A stretch of DNA of 60,000 bases, taken from assembly GCF_964340395.1 (NCBI RefSeq), contig NC_135563.1, forward strand, positions 20,978,151-21,038,150, read 5' to 3'. The position numbers were made by a program, and so were the translations under genes. The first letter of the stretch is position 1, and every line of letters begins with the position of its first letter. Under the pieces are notes generated by a model, which did no database searches, was not told the DNA's origin, and saw nothing but the letters and a program-made list of their open reading frames with translations. Positions 25,315 through 37,860 of this stretch are shown here, piece by piece. Source of the DNA: Glandiceps talaboti (taxonomy: Eukaryota; Hemichordata; Enteropneusta; Spengelidae).

Positions 25315-28300
25315 GCTAGTCAGCCACTTGACAACACAAAATGACGAGAATATGAAGTAAAAATATCAATAAAATGATTGTAACTTTAATACAAGCCTAT
25401 CAAAATCATAAAATACAAAATTGTGTGAACATATGTATTTTATATTTATTTAGTTTAGTTTATTTAGCTGTTCACGATGTTTGCATCAAAATAAATCAGC
25501 CTGAAAGAGATCATTTTCACAAGTAAATTCTAAATGACCAAAGGTTACATAATAAAGTTGGTTTTTTTTAAATTCAAATCTAGATTTACTCAGCATTAAT
25601 ACATTGTGGTCAAAAATTGTTAATCTGCCAAAATATAGTGGAACTAAAATGTGAAAAATTATCTTTCTGCTAAATTTTAGTGAGCCAAAATCTAAACAAA
25701 ATATGATATTGTCAGCAGAACTAAAATGAGGATAGTCATAAGGCTATAAACTTTCAATTAATATTCTGACTAACTAAAACACACAACTTCCAAAAATATA
25801 AAATAGATCAGGTGCAGTCATCCTTTTAATCTTCAGAGGAACACCATCTTACAATATCATTCCAGTTATACCTAGAAGGCATGACACTCCTTACACAACA
25901 ATTTGACTGATCTTAGTTCTACAAGCAGCTTGTTTATTTTTAAAGTAGACTTTTTGAAGCCATCAAGTAAATTTTCAAAATTGTGTCATTATTAAAGGAA
26001 TCGTGAATGCCAAAGGCAAAATTATTTGACAAAATCTAAATCCAACTGATTGTGTAACTCATTATCATCACTATCTGTCATCAGTAAGATGATTTCATAA
26101 TATTCTTACTAAAAAATACTTCATCATTATTGTGGGAATCTAAAAACCAAATCTAAAAAAAGTTATGCAGTAATAGACAGGACATGAATTTTGCCTTTAG
26201 AACAGTTCATTATGAAAGGTTTTGTTAGAAATAAATATTGGATTGAATTCATATAATACTGATGTATGAAGAGAAAATCTTGATGAAAAGTATTTCAGAT
26301 AAGATTTCATTCCTCTGACTCAAACATTTATGATTCAATATCTAGTGAATATACAGTCCACAATAAAACTAAATATTCCATTGTTGTGATATGCATTACT
26401 ATGTAGAAGGCCACCTTTGAAAACAATTATAATTATTATGGTATATCATATGTTAGTCATTTTAGCCATTACTGAGTTCCTGAAATGCTTTTTCTGTATA
26501 AGATTTTGACAAATCATATTTTCTGTAGCATCAATAATTTCATACACTAAATCTTTTAACTGTGATTTTCCAGTCATCTACTTTAATATAATGATACAGG
26601 ATTTGACATAAGATTCACTTGTGTGTAAACCATTCATAAGGTCATACACTTGTAAGATAGCAATCTCTTTAAGTATACATTGTATATTCCGGAGGTTCTC
26701 AAAGCTAACAAAATATAAATAATGTTGTGTATAAGGAATATTATTGCCAACAGAAATTGATTTTTGAAAACTAAACATAATTATAGCAAATTGCTACTTT
26801 TTCTGTTACTTATTTAAAATGTGTTCTTGCAAAATCAATAAACGAATGTTACCATTTTCAGAAATCTCAGTTGATAGAAACTTCAATAATATAAATGTCA
26901 CCACTGTTCGACTTCTTTTTCTGTTGATGTGTTTTTGCCAATGCCAAACAGAGGAAACAACAACAAAATTAACACAACTGTGTTCTGAGAATGAATGTTT
27001 ATGGACTTTGGGTTTATTGTATCAAATGAAGATTTCTACTCACAAGAATCAAAAAATTTCTTGAAACTAAATCCAAATTTGTGTAAGATGTGGTAAGATG
27101 TATACATCTGATGAGACTTCAACAAAAATTTGGGATTTGCTTTTCAGAAAATGTTTTTTTTTTACTCTGAGTATAAATTTACATTTGATATTATTATGCT
27201 ACTGTTTCTCTGTATCTATAGTACTAGGTTTCTGTCTATTATTAAACAGAAAAGGTAGCATTGGAAACTACAACAATATGATGTAAGATTTCCCTTGTTT
27301 TCTCACAATGGCTTTAAAAAGCTTAGCAAATATACGACAACATTGTATGGTGTACTTTTGAATATTGCATTACAATGTACAGATAGAAAATTTAATAAAA
27401 TATTAAACTTTGAAAGGTTTGTGGAGCACACACAAACAGTCAGGAGATATAACAAGTAATCTGATATCATACCATATTGTACAGTACAATGTACAGATGT
27501 CATAGCAACATATGGTCACTTTATTTTAATTCACACAGTTCAGTGTAAATAAACAAGGTTGTCCAGAGTGCAAGTCACAGAGTTCAGATAAAAGGGTGAT
27601 CCCCCTCTTCAACATTCAGGCTTGTGATATTTAGCAGCTGAACTGTTCAAACACTGACAACCTATTTTTTGAGTATAAATAGACTACTACTAGAGACAAA
27701 GTTCTTAAAACCATGTTAAGCTGTTACTACTGGGCTTTCGTGATTATGTGTATACCACTTTGACATGCTGTTGTAGCTCAGAATCTCACAAATAACCTTG
27801 TCTGCACTTCCATCTGTTGGAATATTCAAAGAATAAGTTTCAAAACAAGTCACTATTACTAGTACTGACAACACAACCATAACAAATTGGTGTAACAGCT
27901 GTAATAGTGTTACCAAGTCAACACAAACAGAAACATAATCTAAAAATTGTATATTTCATTCAGTTAGAAGTACATCAAATTCTAATGTGTTTGTATATTT
28001 ACATTCATGGATTTAAACTCACTTTATACTCCAATACAAGTTGAAGTTTACCATCATGTTTCCATGAAAACACTGGTAGTTGCACTGCTGTTCATCTCCA
28101 AACATATCTTTTACACACAATATGCAGGTTTTTAGTTTCTAATCTATATTATAAATCACTATGACTTCTACTATGAGGAGAAGGTCATGCCTGGAAGGAT
28201 AGACATCGATTTTAGACACTTTCTGAAATAGAATGTCTTTTTTTCTGTTTTCCATTGTTGCACTTTATCATTCCATTAGAGTAATACCGAAAAATAAAAG

Positions 28301-28741
28301 TGAAATGATCAATTTTTATAAAATCCAATCTTTCACTGATATTTTGATATTTTCAGAGATTACAACTAAGTTGTATTATTGATTAGGACTTTATAATAGA
28401 CTCTGCTATACAGTCTCAATCTCAGACTAATCATAGCAGTATTGACAATTTATTTCATTTCGATTCCAAACTCAAAGAAATCAGCAAACAGATTACAATT
28501 GGACAAAATGTCACATTGTTTGTTTTTCAACTTTACAAATACCATAAGTATTCAGTTCATGAAATGAGATTATATTGATCATGTGTACACCCTGAGTGTT
28601 TCTAAAACAATGCAAATACATCAGCCCTTACTTCTGTATTACATTACAAATAAATTGTGTATTTTGTGAAAAAATGTACAACCTGTCCAGGAAATTAACC
28701 ATCAGATTTACATTTTGTTCATATTACTGACATTTTCTTGT

Positions 28742-29025
28742 GAATAGAATAGAATAGAATAGAATAGAATAGAATAGAATAGAATAGAATAGAATAGAAT
28801 AGAATAGAATAGAATAGAATAGAATAGAATAGAATAGAATAGAAGAGAAGAGAAGAGAAGAGAAGAGAAGAGAAGAGAAGAGAAGAGAAGAGAAGAGAAG
28901 AGAAGAGAAGAGAAGAGAAGAGAAGAGAAGAGAAGAGAAGAGAAGAGAAGAGAAGAGAAGAGAACAGGACAGGACAGGACAGGACAGGACAGGACAGGAC
29001 AGAACAGAACAGAACAGAATAGAAT
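28742..29025 (-). repeat. Compound pentanucleotide array, 56 units in perfect register
   Basis: Reading plus-strand units from 28746: AGAAT x19, AGAAG x24 (28841-28960), AGAAC x1, AGGAC x7 (28966-29000), AGAAC x3, AGAAT x2 (to 29025). No unit gains or loses a base. Neighbouring blocks mostly differ by one substitution. On the minus strand the array directly follows GATGCAATAAAGATT, a typical retroelement 3' end, so the array probably grew from a retroelement tail. The long minus-strand frames through it are artefacts. Confidence 0.96.
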
Positions 29026-29921
29026 CTTTATTGCATCCATCAAGAAAACTACTCTTCAAGTTATATTATAAACTACATTTTAAAGTACATTCAATTTTAT
29101 ACAAGCTACACAAATGTGTTTACCACATGTGATTTATTACTGTTCAAGGAGTACAATATTACAAGGTAGTCATCATTGTTTCAAAAATAGTTCCAGTTAC
29201 AGTCAGAGCATCTTTAATCATAGAGTGTGATGAACACTGAAGCTATCAACAAAGATTTCACCTATATGTAACATTAGCACTGGCAGTTTTAAATTACTAT
29301 CACCATTCTCATTGCTATGGCTGCTCTAATATTAACTCTCAAAAACCATCACTAAATCTAATATAGTCACATTGCAATATACCATGCATGACTACATTTC
29401 ATCACTGCTTTATATTACAGCGTCTTTGGATCAATCTATTAAACCTGCATATAAAATATACCTTAATCATCAAAGGGAGAAAAATTGGATCGAAAAAGTT
29501 GATTAAAAACCAACTTGAAGTTAAACTAAAACTTCAATTTGATTGATCACAAATATGCAATCATTGGCGGTGAGCTGAGGAAAGTATATTTGTACTGTAC
29601 TGCCTTGAACTGGTAGCTACTTCCTTAGATTAAATCAGCTTTTCACAAGGTTATCAACCTGACAAAAAGCCATCTATATTAGATTCCAAAAACTAAAATT
29701 GAAACTCATTATTAAGAAACAAAATATCCAATATAAAAGTATCAATGCCATACATTCAGAAAATAATTAAATTTTGTGAAATAAAACGCTATTTTCAGAA
29801 ACTTAGTATACTGAGTACCTTGTACTGTGAATCTATCTAAACCAGCATAGTTGAGTATCTAAATAAATCTGACTTTTGCCTCCATTTTATACAACATAGT
29901 CCATGTTTTACTTCATGGGGA

Positions 29922-30097
29922 CCTTCTGTGCATTCATTCTTACTATGATTACAGAACTGTTTACACCTTCTGTGCATTCATTCTTACTATGATTACAGAA
30001 CTGTTTACACCTTCTGTGCATTCATTCTTACTATGATTACAGAACTGTTTACACCTTCTGTGCATTCATTCTTACCACGATTACAGAACTGTTTACA
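29922..30097 (+). repeat. Minisatellite, 44-bp unit, 4 copies
   Basis: CCTTCTGTGCATTCATTCTT begins units at 29922, 29966, 30010 and 30054. The last unit has C for T changes (ACCACG for ACTATG). Confidence 0.95.
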
Positions 30098-32189
30098 GAG
30101 AACAATATTTGACACTTATTGTGCCAACCCACTACAGTATACCCCTGATGACACTGACAAGACAAGACAAGACATCACTGACAAGACATCAGTGAACATT
30201 TGTGATTCACTTCCTAGAAATTTTTTGACTGAGTTTTTCATTTGAAGCTAAGAATCAAGAGACTCATGAACTTAAATTCTAACAAAATTTGAGAACTCTT
30301 CCAACCACCTCCGGTTGAAAGTAGATATAACATATATTGTACTGTGTAAGGATCACATCTACTAGTATGTCTACAAAACAATGAAGTGTATGATAAACAT
30401 TATTTCATGTAGTGAACGAACTACCAGAAAAATAATCAAACTAAAAGACCGAGCTGTATAGTTTACAGAATGAGATTCATTTTCTTCACATCACTCATAA
30501 TTATGACTCATATATATCCAGAGTATCTCTGTTGTGTGGCTGTCATACATACTTTATGCAAGAATGCTTCAATTTGCCCATATTTTGTTCACATGTCATA
30601 AATTTGCTCACCATTACTGATAATCACACCCTTGTACATTATTGAAGAAAATGCCATCTAATTGAAACATTTCATGCATAAATAAATCTGACATTGTAGA
30701 ACTCTGTGATATGTACTAGCACTAGCTTCAAGTGTTATGTCATATCTTACAAAAATGAATTTTAATGCCTGCCTTCAGCCAGGCTAATGTAATCAGCTAA
30801 TGTACTATATATATGTCTGATTTATGCATGGACTGTTCCAATTAGCCACTGTTCCATTCCTTCACACTTCATAAATTTAGTATGCACATAATAATTTGTT
30901 TATTATCAAATATGTACCAGTGATTACTTGCAAGAGAGTTCCATGATATACACAAAATCACATGAACTAATATGAGTTATAATTTTTACAAAATTTGTTT
31001 TGGATGAACATGATAGTATTTACTAACAACAAAATACCATAATTAATGAATGTCATAGTTGGTACTCAGGTGATCTTGCAGTGTTTCTGCTATGCTTTCA
31101 TTAGCTTCACAAATACCCATAACATTAAAGAGAAACGCCACTCCGGGAAATAGAGATATTTTCATAAAACAATGGGTTCTGGAGAGTCATTTCATAATTT
31201 TACATCACCTACAATTACTTGTGATTTCAGAGAAACATGAAGTTGATCTTGTGCTTTTATCGGGTTTATTTGCGATGGGCTACTGCATCATGGGAAATAG
31301 ATATCACAAATCAAATTATGCCATATATTTGGATGTTTGATTTTGAATGTGCAACTTCATGAGCTCATAATTTTCTTGTTCCAACAATATACATCTTTCA
31401 AAGACAATATATAAATTTATAACATTCATGTTGGAATTGTTTCTCAGTATTTGGGTCTCAGTCTTATTGGTTAATTATTGCATTTTGAAGTCCCTAATGA
31501 AGCAATTATAAAATTTGCAAAACCTGATTGGATGTATACGGCTGGGTTTTTTGTATTCCTCTATTTCTGAAGATGTACAGAGATAAGTACAAATCGTATC
31601 GTTTGGTTGGATCTCTACATGTACATAGGTTCGTGGTTGTTAAATTGCACTCCTTATACAATCAAAAATGAATGAATTTTATTATAGTAGCACAATAACA
31701 CATAATGTAGCCAAAATCGGTATGTTCTCAGTGTTCTGGGATTAGTATGTAGTCATGACACACACTCAGTGTTCTTGATGTGAAATGCAATGACACAGTA
31801 ACACAGACATATTTTGTAATTCTGCCAAGTGAGGTTATACCCCAACCGGAAATGTTACTTGAGAAATCTATTCTAATATCATTTTCTCAGTTGTCAGATG
31901 ACTACATTGATACAAAAAGCTGGATAAGATGACCTCTGAAGATTTCTAGATCTCATTAATATGGTACTGACAACAAGGACAGGAGTACACTTAATTCCAG
32001 TGTTTTTTACTACAGTTAGGGATACCCAGTAACAGGAATTGGGAGTTGGGTGAACTGGTACTATAGATACAATGCATTCTATGACAATTTTGGGGAGAGA
32101 CTGGTAAAGTTTGTATGTGACTAATTTAGGTAGCTTTGACATACATACTGACTGTACTGAGCAAATTTAAACTCTGAACTCAGGTAAAA

Positions 32190-32545
32190 GTGACTGGAGA
32201 ACTCAGGTAGATTAGACATACTGACTGACTGAATGTAGCAAATTTAAACTCTGATATTATTAGTGACTGGAGAACTCAGGTAGATTTTACCTACTTACTA
32301 CCCTTAGAAAAAACACTGGCAGTGGTAAGGAACCTTGCAAGTGCCTGGAGAACTCACAAAGATTTTATTAACTTACCACCCTTACAAAAACACTAGATTC
32401 ACAAGCTATTTAAAACCACTAATAGGGAACCCCAGTATTTTAAAATAGCCTGGAGAACTTAGGTAGATGTATTAAGTTACCACCCTTTGGCAAAAAAAAA
32501 AATCCCACTGGATTCAAAGACTATTTAGAATGATTTACAAGAGTT
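32190..32545 (+). repeat. Degenerate repeats around the phrase CTGGAGAACTCAGGTAGAT
   Basis: The phrase occurs at about 32193, 32263, 32346 and 32450 with changes. The last two or three copies are followed by TTACCACCCTT and a run of A leading to CACTGGATTCA-like sequence. It appears to be an old tandem expansion with uneven spacing. Confidence 0.55.
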
Positions 32546-33839
32546 CAACCTGTCAACAGTTACAATTAAAAATAAAACATGCTTCTACCACCTGACATAA
32601 ATTCTGATCTGTCACAGAAAAGATAAAAATATTTTTTTCCTTAATGATGATTGCTTTGAACTTTATACTTATTGTGATACCTTGTAGTATCAAAGGTTAC
32701 CCAAGTATTGTGTTTATGCTAAAGATGCCACGTCTGAATTTTCAAAACATTAAATAATCATTTTCATTCATACACAAATTTTGATTTTGGACTTTATCAA
32801 AACTTAGATTTTATTTTGAGAATGAATTTTCGTTGACTCTAGGTTCTACAAATAACAGTTTCTACTCACAGTGTCAAAACATTTTTTGCAAGCCAATCCC
32901 ACCCCTGATAATGCACATAAAACATGTCATCAAAAAGTTGGGATTGTCTTCCAAAGAATTATTTGACTTTTTGAGTAAAGACATTTTCATTTTTGTATGT
33001 TTTATTTTGTTCTATAATTCTAAACTGAAAAATTGTTTCTAAATTTGCAGTTATAGATGGTAAGTCAGTGTGAATGATGAAAATGTAAAGTTTAGTACAT
33101 CTGTCATCAACATTACATTCATAATTTATCATGGAGCTGGGGGGTCTTTTCATTAAACCGTAACTGTCAATATTTTCGATGTACTTAGTCAACAAAGGAT
33201 AATATCAAATATATACATAGAAATATTATACTATGTATTCCTGGGATAGAAGAAAATGAAAAATTCTCTACAACATAAAATACAGGCTGTTGATTATAAA
33301 TAATTCTATATAATAATGATGTTTGCTAATTTTAATAGTAACAATTTATATGGAATTATCATATTTTCTTAAACTTACATGTCCTTAGAAAAAAAAACTC
33401 CAATTATCATCAAAATGTCTTGGTCACAAAAATAATGCATAGGTTTTTAATTAGTGACACTAAACAATATATTTCTAGGATACAAGAATATCAATAATAA
33501 TTACAAATAATGGCAAATAATTCTCTCAGTTGATAGCCACAATGTGTCATTAATAATAAGTGCAAATCAATAATAGAAATCAATATTACATTTTCTTTTA
33601 ATAAAGTAAAGTTACAAATTAGATTTCCAATTTCACAGTCTTTGTAAATGTAATGTAATATATTTTGTATTTAATTTACTGCTATAATAAATGTTTGATA
33701 CTGTAACTTATGGACTTTGTGATCAAAACAATGATATTTTAATGTTATTTTTTTGTTACTTTTCATTGTTTATTAACATTATGCCATAGATGTAGAGAAG
33801 ACAAACATAACGATTTTGTTTACAATATATATCACGTAG

Positions 33840-34640
33840 ATTTCTCCTGGCTAAATACAACTGGTGTTGTTTACCTCACCACTGACCGGCCTTGACCCAT
33901 TGAATGCGCGCACTCCTACAGTTATATGTGGGATGTCTGATGCTCGGACATTACTGAACAAAATATGTAAACTGACCTTTGAAAGTGAAATTTTATCAAA
34001 AATTGGGCACATTACGTCTAGTTTTGTAATATAGTACAACGTGCTTTGCTGTAATAACGGGCTACTGCGCTCACTTATCAAGTTTATACAAGTTACAACT
34101 TTAATACAAGTCTATATGTAGTAACACTCGACTTGTTACAAAAGCTTTACATGCAAGCATAACTGTTCAGAGTTTTCATATAAACTAGGTTTATATCGCA
34201 AATACATATATGTGATGAAGAATGAACTTGTAAAGTACTAACTACTATAACGTATCGTGGTTGTGTTTACACATGAGAGAGTTATAGGTGCTCGATCACG
34301 AGGAGAGTTGGAAATAGCGTCTGCTATGCAACTCGTGATCAACGGTATACAAATTCCCGCGGTATCGCATTTTCCCGCTCTAGAAACTAATACGGAACAA
34401 ATAGCTGAAGGTTTTCTCTCAATGCAATGTACAGATCACTTCGACATATGTATGGAACGACGTAAACAACACAGACACATCACTCACCTGTGTTTCCTAC
34501 GTCAGCCATGTTGTTTATGGACCCCCTAGGTGACGTGATTTTCTAACTGCTCTCTGGATATATAAACCATGTAAACACGCTACCACGGCCGCATAGCTAG
34601 CTAGCTGGCCTGTTCTCTGTCTAGGACCTACGTCCACGTC
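33840..34640. promoter_or_regulatory. CpG-richer segment at a composition boundary; possible promoter
   Basis: CpG becomes common here after 33.8 kb of depletion: for example TGCGCGCACT near 33904, then CTCGATCACGAGG, CCCGCGGTATCGC and CACGGCCGC up to 34590. In animals with gene-body methylation, promoters keep CpG while the transcribed body loses it. That would fit a promoter of a minus-strand gene whose body lies in 1-33.8 kb. No coding exon was established. The 90-codon frame at 34257-34529 lacks an ATG start and I do not accept it. Confidence 0.35.
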
Positions 34641-35053
34641 CAGATATTGCGTAATTTTAATATTTCTTGAATTGAAAACTTTAAACTGTAAAATCAAGAA
34701 CTTTAAATATAAAATTGCAACTAAAAAATAAAACTAACTATACTAACATAGCTGAAAAAGGAATTGCTCGAGAGAAAAACAAGATTCATGGGTTACTACA
34801 CATTTACATAGGCATCTGCGTATTTACTAGTTGCATCTCATTGTCTTCTTTTCTTGTAAACTTGTTATTGTACCATGGGATGTTGGCCTTCAAGTATTGA
34901 ATTGAAAGATCGATTACCCCCACCCCCGAACATTTTTGAGCAGAGTAAGTTTAGATTTTGCATTCTAACTCTGAAAGTTGATATCAACGTAAGGTTAAAG
35001 GCATAAAACAGTCCAAAAAGTGGCTAGTGTGTAAGTAAGATGAAACATTGCAT

Positions 35054-35193
35054 TATGTATGTATGTATGTATGTATGTATGTATGTATGTATGTATGTAT
35101 GTATGTGTGTGTATGTATGTATGTATGTATGTATGTATGTATGTATGTATGTATGTATGTATGTATGTATGTATGTATGTATGTATGTATGTT
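35054..35193 (+). repeat. TATG tetranucleotide microsatellite
   Basis: About 35 units of TATG with one short interruption (TGTGTGTG near 35104-35112). Confidence 0.97.
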
Positions 35194-35473
35194 TAATAAT
35201 TAAACGTAAAAGTAAGTGACAATAAAGACAGCGATTTCTTCTCGTTGTTAGACACAGTAAACATGACTATAGCGGGCGCCCTTCAATATCAGGTGAATGG
35301 TACTACATGATGGTTCTAAAGTTTGGCATTGATAGAATACATACCCTTCAACATGTTTTCCTCGTTGGGTTGGCTTGATTTGAAATATAGTTATATTATC
35401 ACCTCAACGCGAACCACAGATCATTGTATTTACTGAGGTTGTAACAAAAAAGTAGTCATCACACAGTTGGTAA

Positions 35474-35526
35474 TTGATTGATAATGATTGATAATGATTG
35501 ATAATGATTGATAATGATTGATAATG
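35474..35526 (+). repeat. 10-bp tandem repeat, about 5 copies
   Basis: ATTGATAATG is repeated without change in the central copies. Confidence 0.95.
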
Positions 35527-35569
35527 ACACAGGTCACAGATCAAACTTCATTTTTTTTTTCATTTTAAC

Positions 35570-35985
35570 TGGCTCGGGGATTATTGTTTTTGGTGAGGGG
35601 TCATTTAAAAAAAACGCGACTTGAGGGGGAGTCACTTTGGAAAACAACAAGATCGGTGTATTTTCTATTCCTTGCTGTAAAACGACCCCCTGAACAACAA
35701 TAATGTCAAATTTGCCTACTGCATACCACTCCATCTGTATTCCCATATATGCACGTGCGTTGTGCACTATTTCACGAATTCAAATGGTGTTATAGCAACA
35801 GTAATATAATAAGACCATATATGTTTTACATATAAAGTTATGTCAAAAATATGCATGCTTTGAAGGGCGGAAATGTTTGGGGGGGGGGTTGTTTGTTTGT
35901 TTGGCGTTTTTTGTTGTTGTTTTTTTGTTTTTGTTTTTGGGGTTTTTTTTGTTGTTGGTTTTTTTTTGGGGGGGGGGGTCACCTT
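35570..35985 (+). repeat. Poly-G/poly-T tract with GGGG-TCA phrases
   Basis: G runs at 35879-35888 and 35968-35978 bracket a T/G-only stretch. GGGG followed by TCA occurs at about 35598, 35628 and 35976. Similar phrases occur at 54.86-55.0 and 55.54-55.6 kb, so this may be a dispersed repeat. Overlapping frames on both strands are low-complexity artefacts. Confidence 0.6.
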
Positions 35986-36043
35986 GGCTTTGGTCATTGA
36001 ACGGAGTAGGTCGGTGCAAGTATTTAGCCAACAGCGCAGCGCA

Positions 36044-36224
36044 GTTTTATACACGTATCTCACAGTCACTTGTGAGCTAAAATTCCATTCAAGGATGGTC
36101 ATAATACAAAATAACGACATTATTAGGTATTTGCGAATATTAAAAAAATGCGACCATCTGACCAATTATGATCATCCTTGAATATAAAATTAGCTCACCA
36201 TTGACTGTGATATATCTATAAAAC
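36044..36224. repeat. Inverted repeat, arms about 60 bp, spacer about 60 bp
   Basis: 36044-36104 pairs with 36165-36224: both arms read GTTTTATA, ATCACAGTCA or close, GTGAGCTAA, ATTCAAGGATG and TCATAAT in the same outward order. It may be a small MITE or hairpin. Ends and target duplication were not resolved. Confidence 0.8.
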
Positions 36225-36764
36225 TTTGGGTAGCCATCAGCAACTCTTCGTTCCATCAAAATATTGTATAGCGGTTACTTTTAGACTAAATTGTAAGAGT
36301 CTTCTTTTTCCAAATGATATTTTATAAAGTTGAATGAAATTATATCACAAATTAATAATCCTGTGAATTTTGACAAATCAGAATAGCCTAATTATGCATG
36401 ACTGCTATGAAAAGGTGCCTACAGTTCGCCCTATCAGCAAATGTTTACGGTAAATATGGCTTATGGTAAATGTACGGTAGTGGTTGCTATATTGTGTCTG
36501 ACTCACTACAAATGAATCACGTCACATGTATGCAGACTTCGTACAGTAAGAAACAGTCTACTCTTTACAGCAAACCATAGGAGTTCTCCTTTACATATAT
36601 CACTAGATATAGGGGGCTTCAAGATCTTGCCGATCCAGTGTATGGTTTCAAACAACTCATTTCAAACCTAGTTCGTTCATAACACCGATGTTATAGAACA
36701 CAAAACATACATTATGTGAAACCAGTGACATTGATTGACAAGTGTGAAATGAACACGTGGAATT

Positions 36765-36865
36765 TGATGACTTCACACCTCACCAAATACATGGCGGTGT
36801 TCATAGTGTTTTATACAAGTTACATGTCATTAAAGTATTTTAAACCCACTCACCCGATCATAATG
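36765..36865 (+). repeat. Diverged duplicate of the segment at 39850-39960
   Basis: AAATACAT, GTGTTTTCATAG or GTGTTCATAG, AAGT.ACA.GTCATT, TTTAAA and the block ACTCACCCG.TCA.AAT occur in the same order in both segments. Spacing to gene 1 suggests an old duplication of its upstream region. Confidence 0.5.
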
Positions 36866-37680
36866 ATGTTGTATATGATACACCGTTTTGTTCGAGAGTA
36901 TTCCAAACACCATTTATCAGTCTTGCTGTTGTACACAGTGAAGATACGACTGAGGAAACCTAGCTTACTAAGATATACATGAACTAATTATCACATGTTG
37001 ATATAAGCTATTGAATGGATTGTTACATTGTATTCACAGTAGGATGGCATTTTTGATGACTACCATGATCTTGCAGTTATGGAGACTTCCAATATTAACT
37101 TTATTTTGATTACAGGGTGATTATATCCGCTCAACTGCGGCACCGCTCGACTGAATCTCACCCAGGTGTGTACTCTGCCACATCTAACAACGACATCTTA
37201 AAAGTCGAAAGGTCGGTTTCCGTAGTAGTATCAAAGTAGCTCCTCGTCATTCTTGACTTTTCGAGAGAGAAAAGTGGATGTTCCTGTATGTCCAAATTCA
37301 CTTTCCTGTGACAGTGTAGTCCATTGACCACCGTTTTCAGTAAAATGCGCAGTGTAGACTGTCTAGCCACTGTAACACAACAATCTAGCTAGTTCTTTAG
37401 TAGTCCATGGAATTCAAATCCTAAAAACCTGCCATTTTCGAATAATCCATACTTAACAAGTATTCTTTTTACAATCACAAACTTGTTAACGTTAATTGCA
37501 TTTCTGAAATAAATTTTAAACTGTCAAATTATTTGTTGCAGTGTTCAAGGAAATTTCAACCCACTCTCAGTTACAATCAGTAAAACAATCGAGGCTCAGC
37601 TGTGGGTCGCCGTAAGGATCAGCACTGATATCAGTTTGTCATGTCACAAATGTATAAAGCCATTTTAAAATCCAATATAT

Positions 37681-37860
37681 TTACAACACAATACAACACA
37701 ATACAACACAGCACAGCACAGCACAGCACAACGCAACGCAACGCAACGCAACGCAACGCTGCGCAGCACAGCACAACACAACACAACACAACACAACACA
37801 ACACAACACAACACAACACAACACGCCACGCCACGCCACAGCACAGCACAGCACAATACA
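37681..37860 (+). repeat. Compound pentanucleotide array, 36 units in register
   Basis: In one fixed 5-base phase the units run ACACA/ATACA alternating, GCACA x4, ACGCA x5, ACGCT, GCGCA, GCACA x2, a block of ACACA, CCACG-type units, GCACA x3 and ATACA. Variants occur in blocks, as in the array at 28742. Frames on both strands stay open across it and are not genes. Confidence 0.95.

Larger units (their letters stand above)
1..33840. other. CpG-poor, AT-rich tract without supported genes
   Basis: Apart from the repeats listed separately, I see nothing gene-like here. Open frames are under about 100 codons, mostly lack ATG starts and have no family resemblance or codon structure. Hand counts of CpG are 4 in 3601-4200 and 6 in 22201-22800, against 21 in 57001-57600. 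Stretches over 300 bases in which I saw no structure include 191-1020, 1306-2400, 3561-4148, 4561-6358, 7330-10616, 17312-18696, 22401-25238, 25315-28741 (except 27.5-27.9 kb, not examined closely), 30098-32140 and 32546-33840. The depletion suggests long-term CpG methylation, as in introns or gene bodies of many invertebrates, so large introns of a gene with exons outside or unrecognised remain possible. Confidence 0.6.

Noticed and set aside
28708-29059. Two 111-codon minus-strand frames rich in Leu, Phe and Ser
   Set aside because: They are translations of the pentanucleotide array; 5-bp units in register stay open in several frames.
34257-34529. 90-codon frame in the CpG-richer segment
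   Set aside because: It starts with GTG, has no recognisable domain, and its context suits a promoter better.
35843-36181. Overlapping frames on both strands through the G/T tract
   Set aside because: Low-complexity sequence; Lys/Pro/Thr or Phe/Val/Gly runs only.
36716-36982. 88-codon hydrophobic frame
   Set aside because: It starts with GTG and overlaps a segment whose duplicate at 39.85 kb does not keep the frame.
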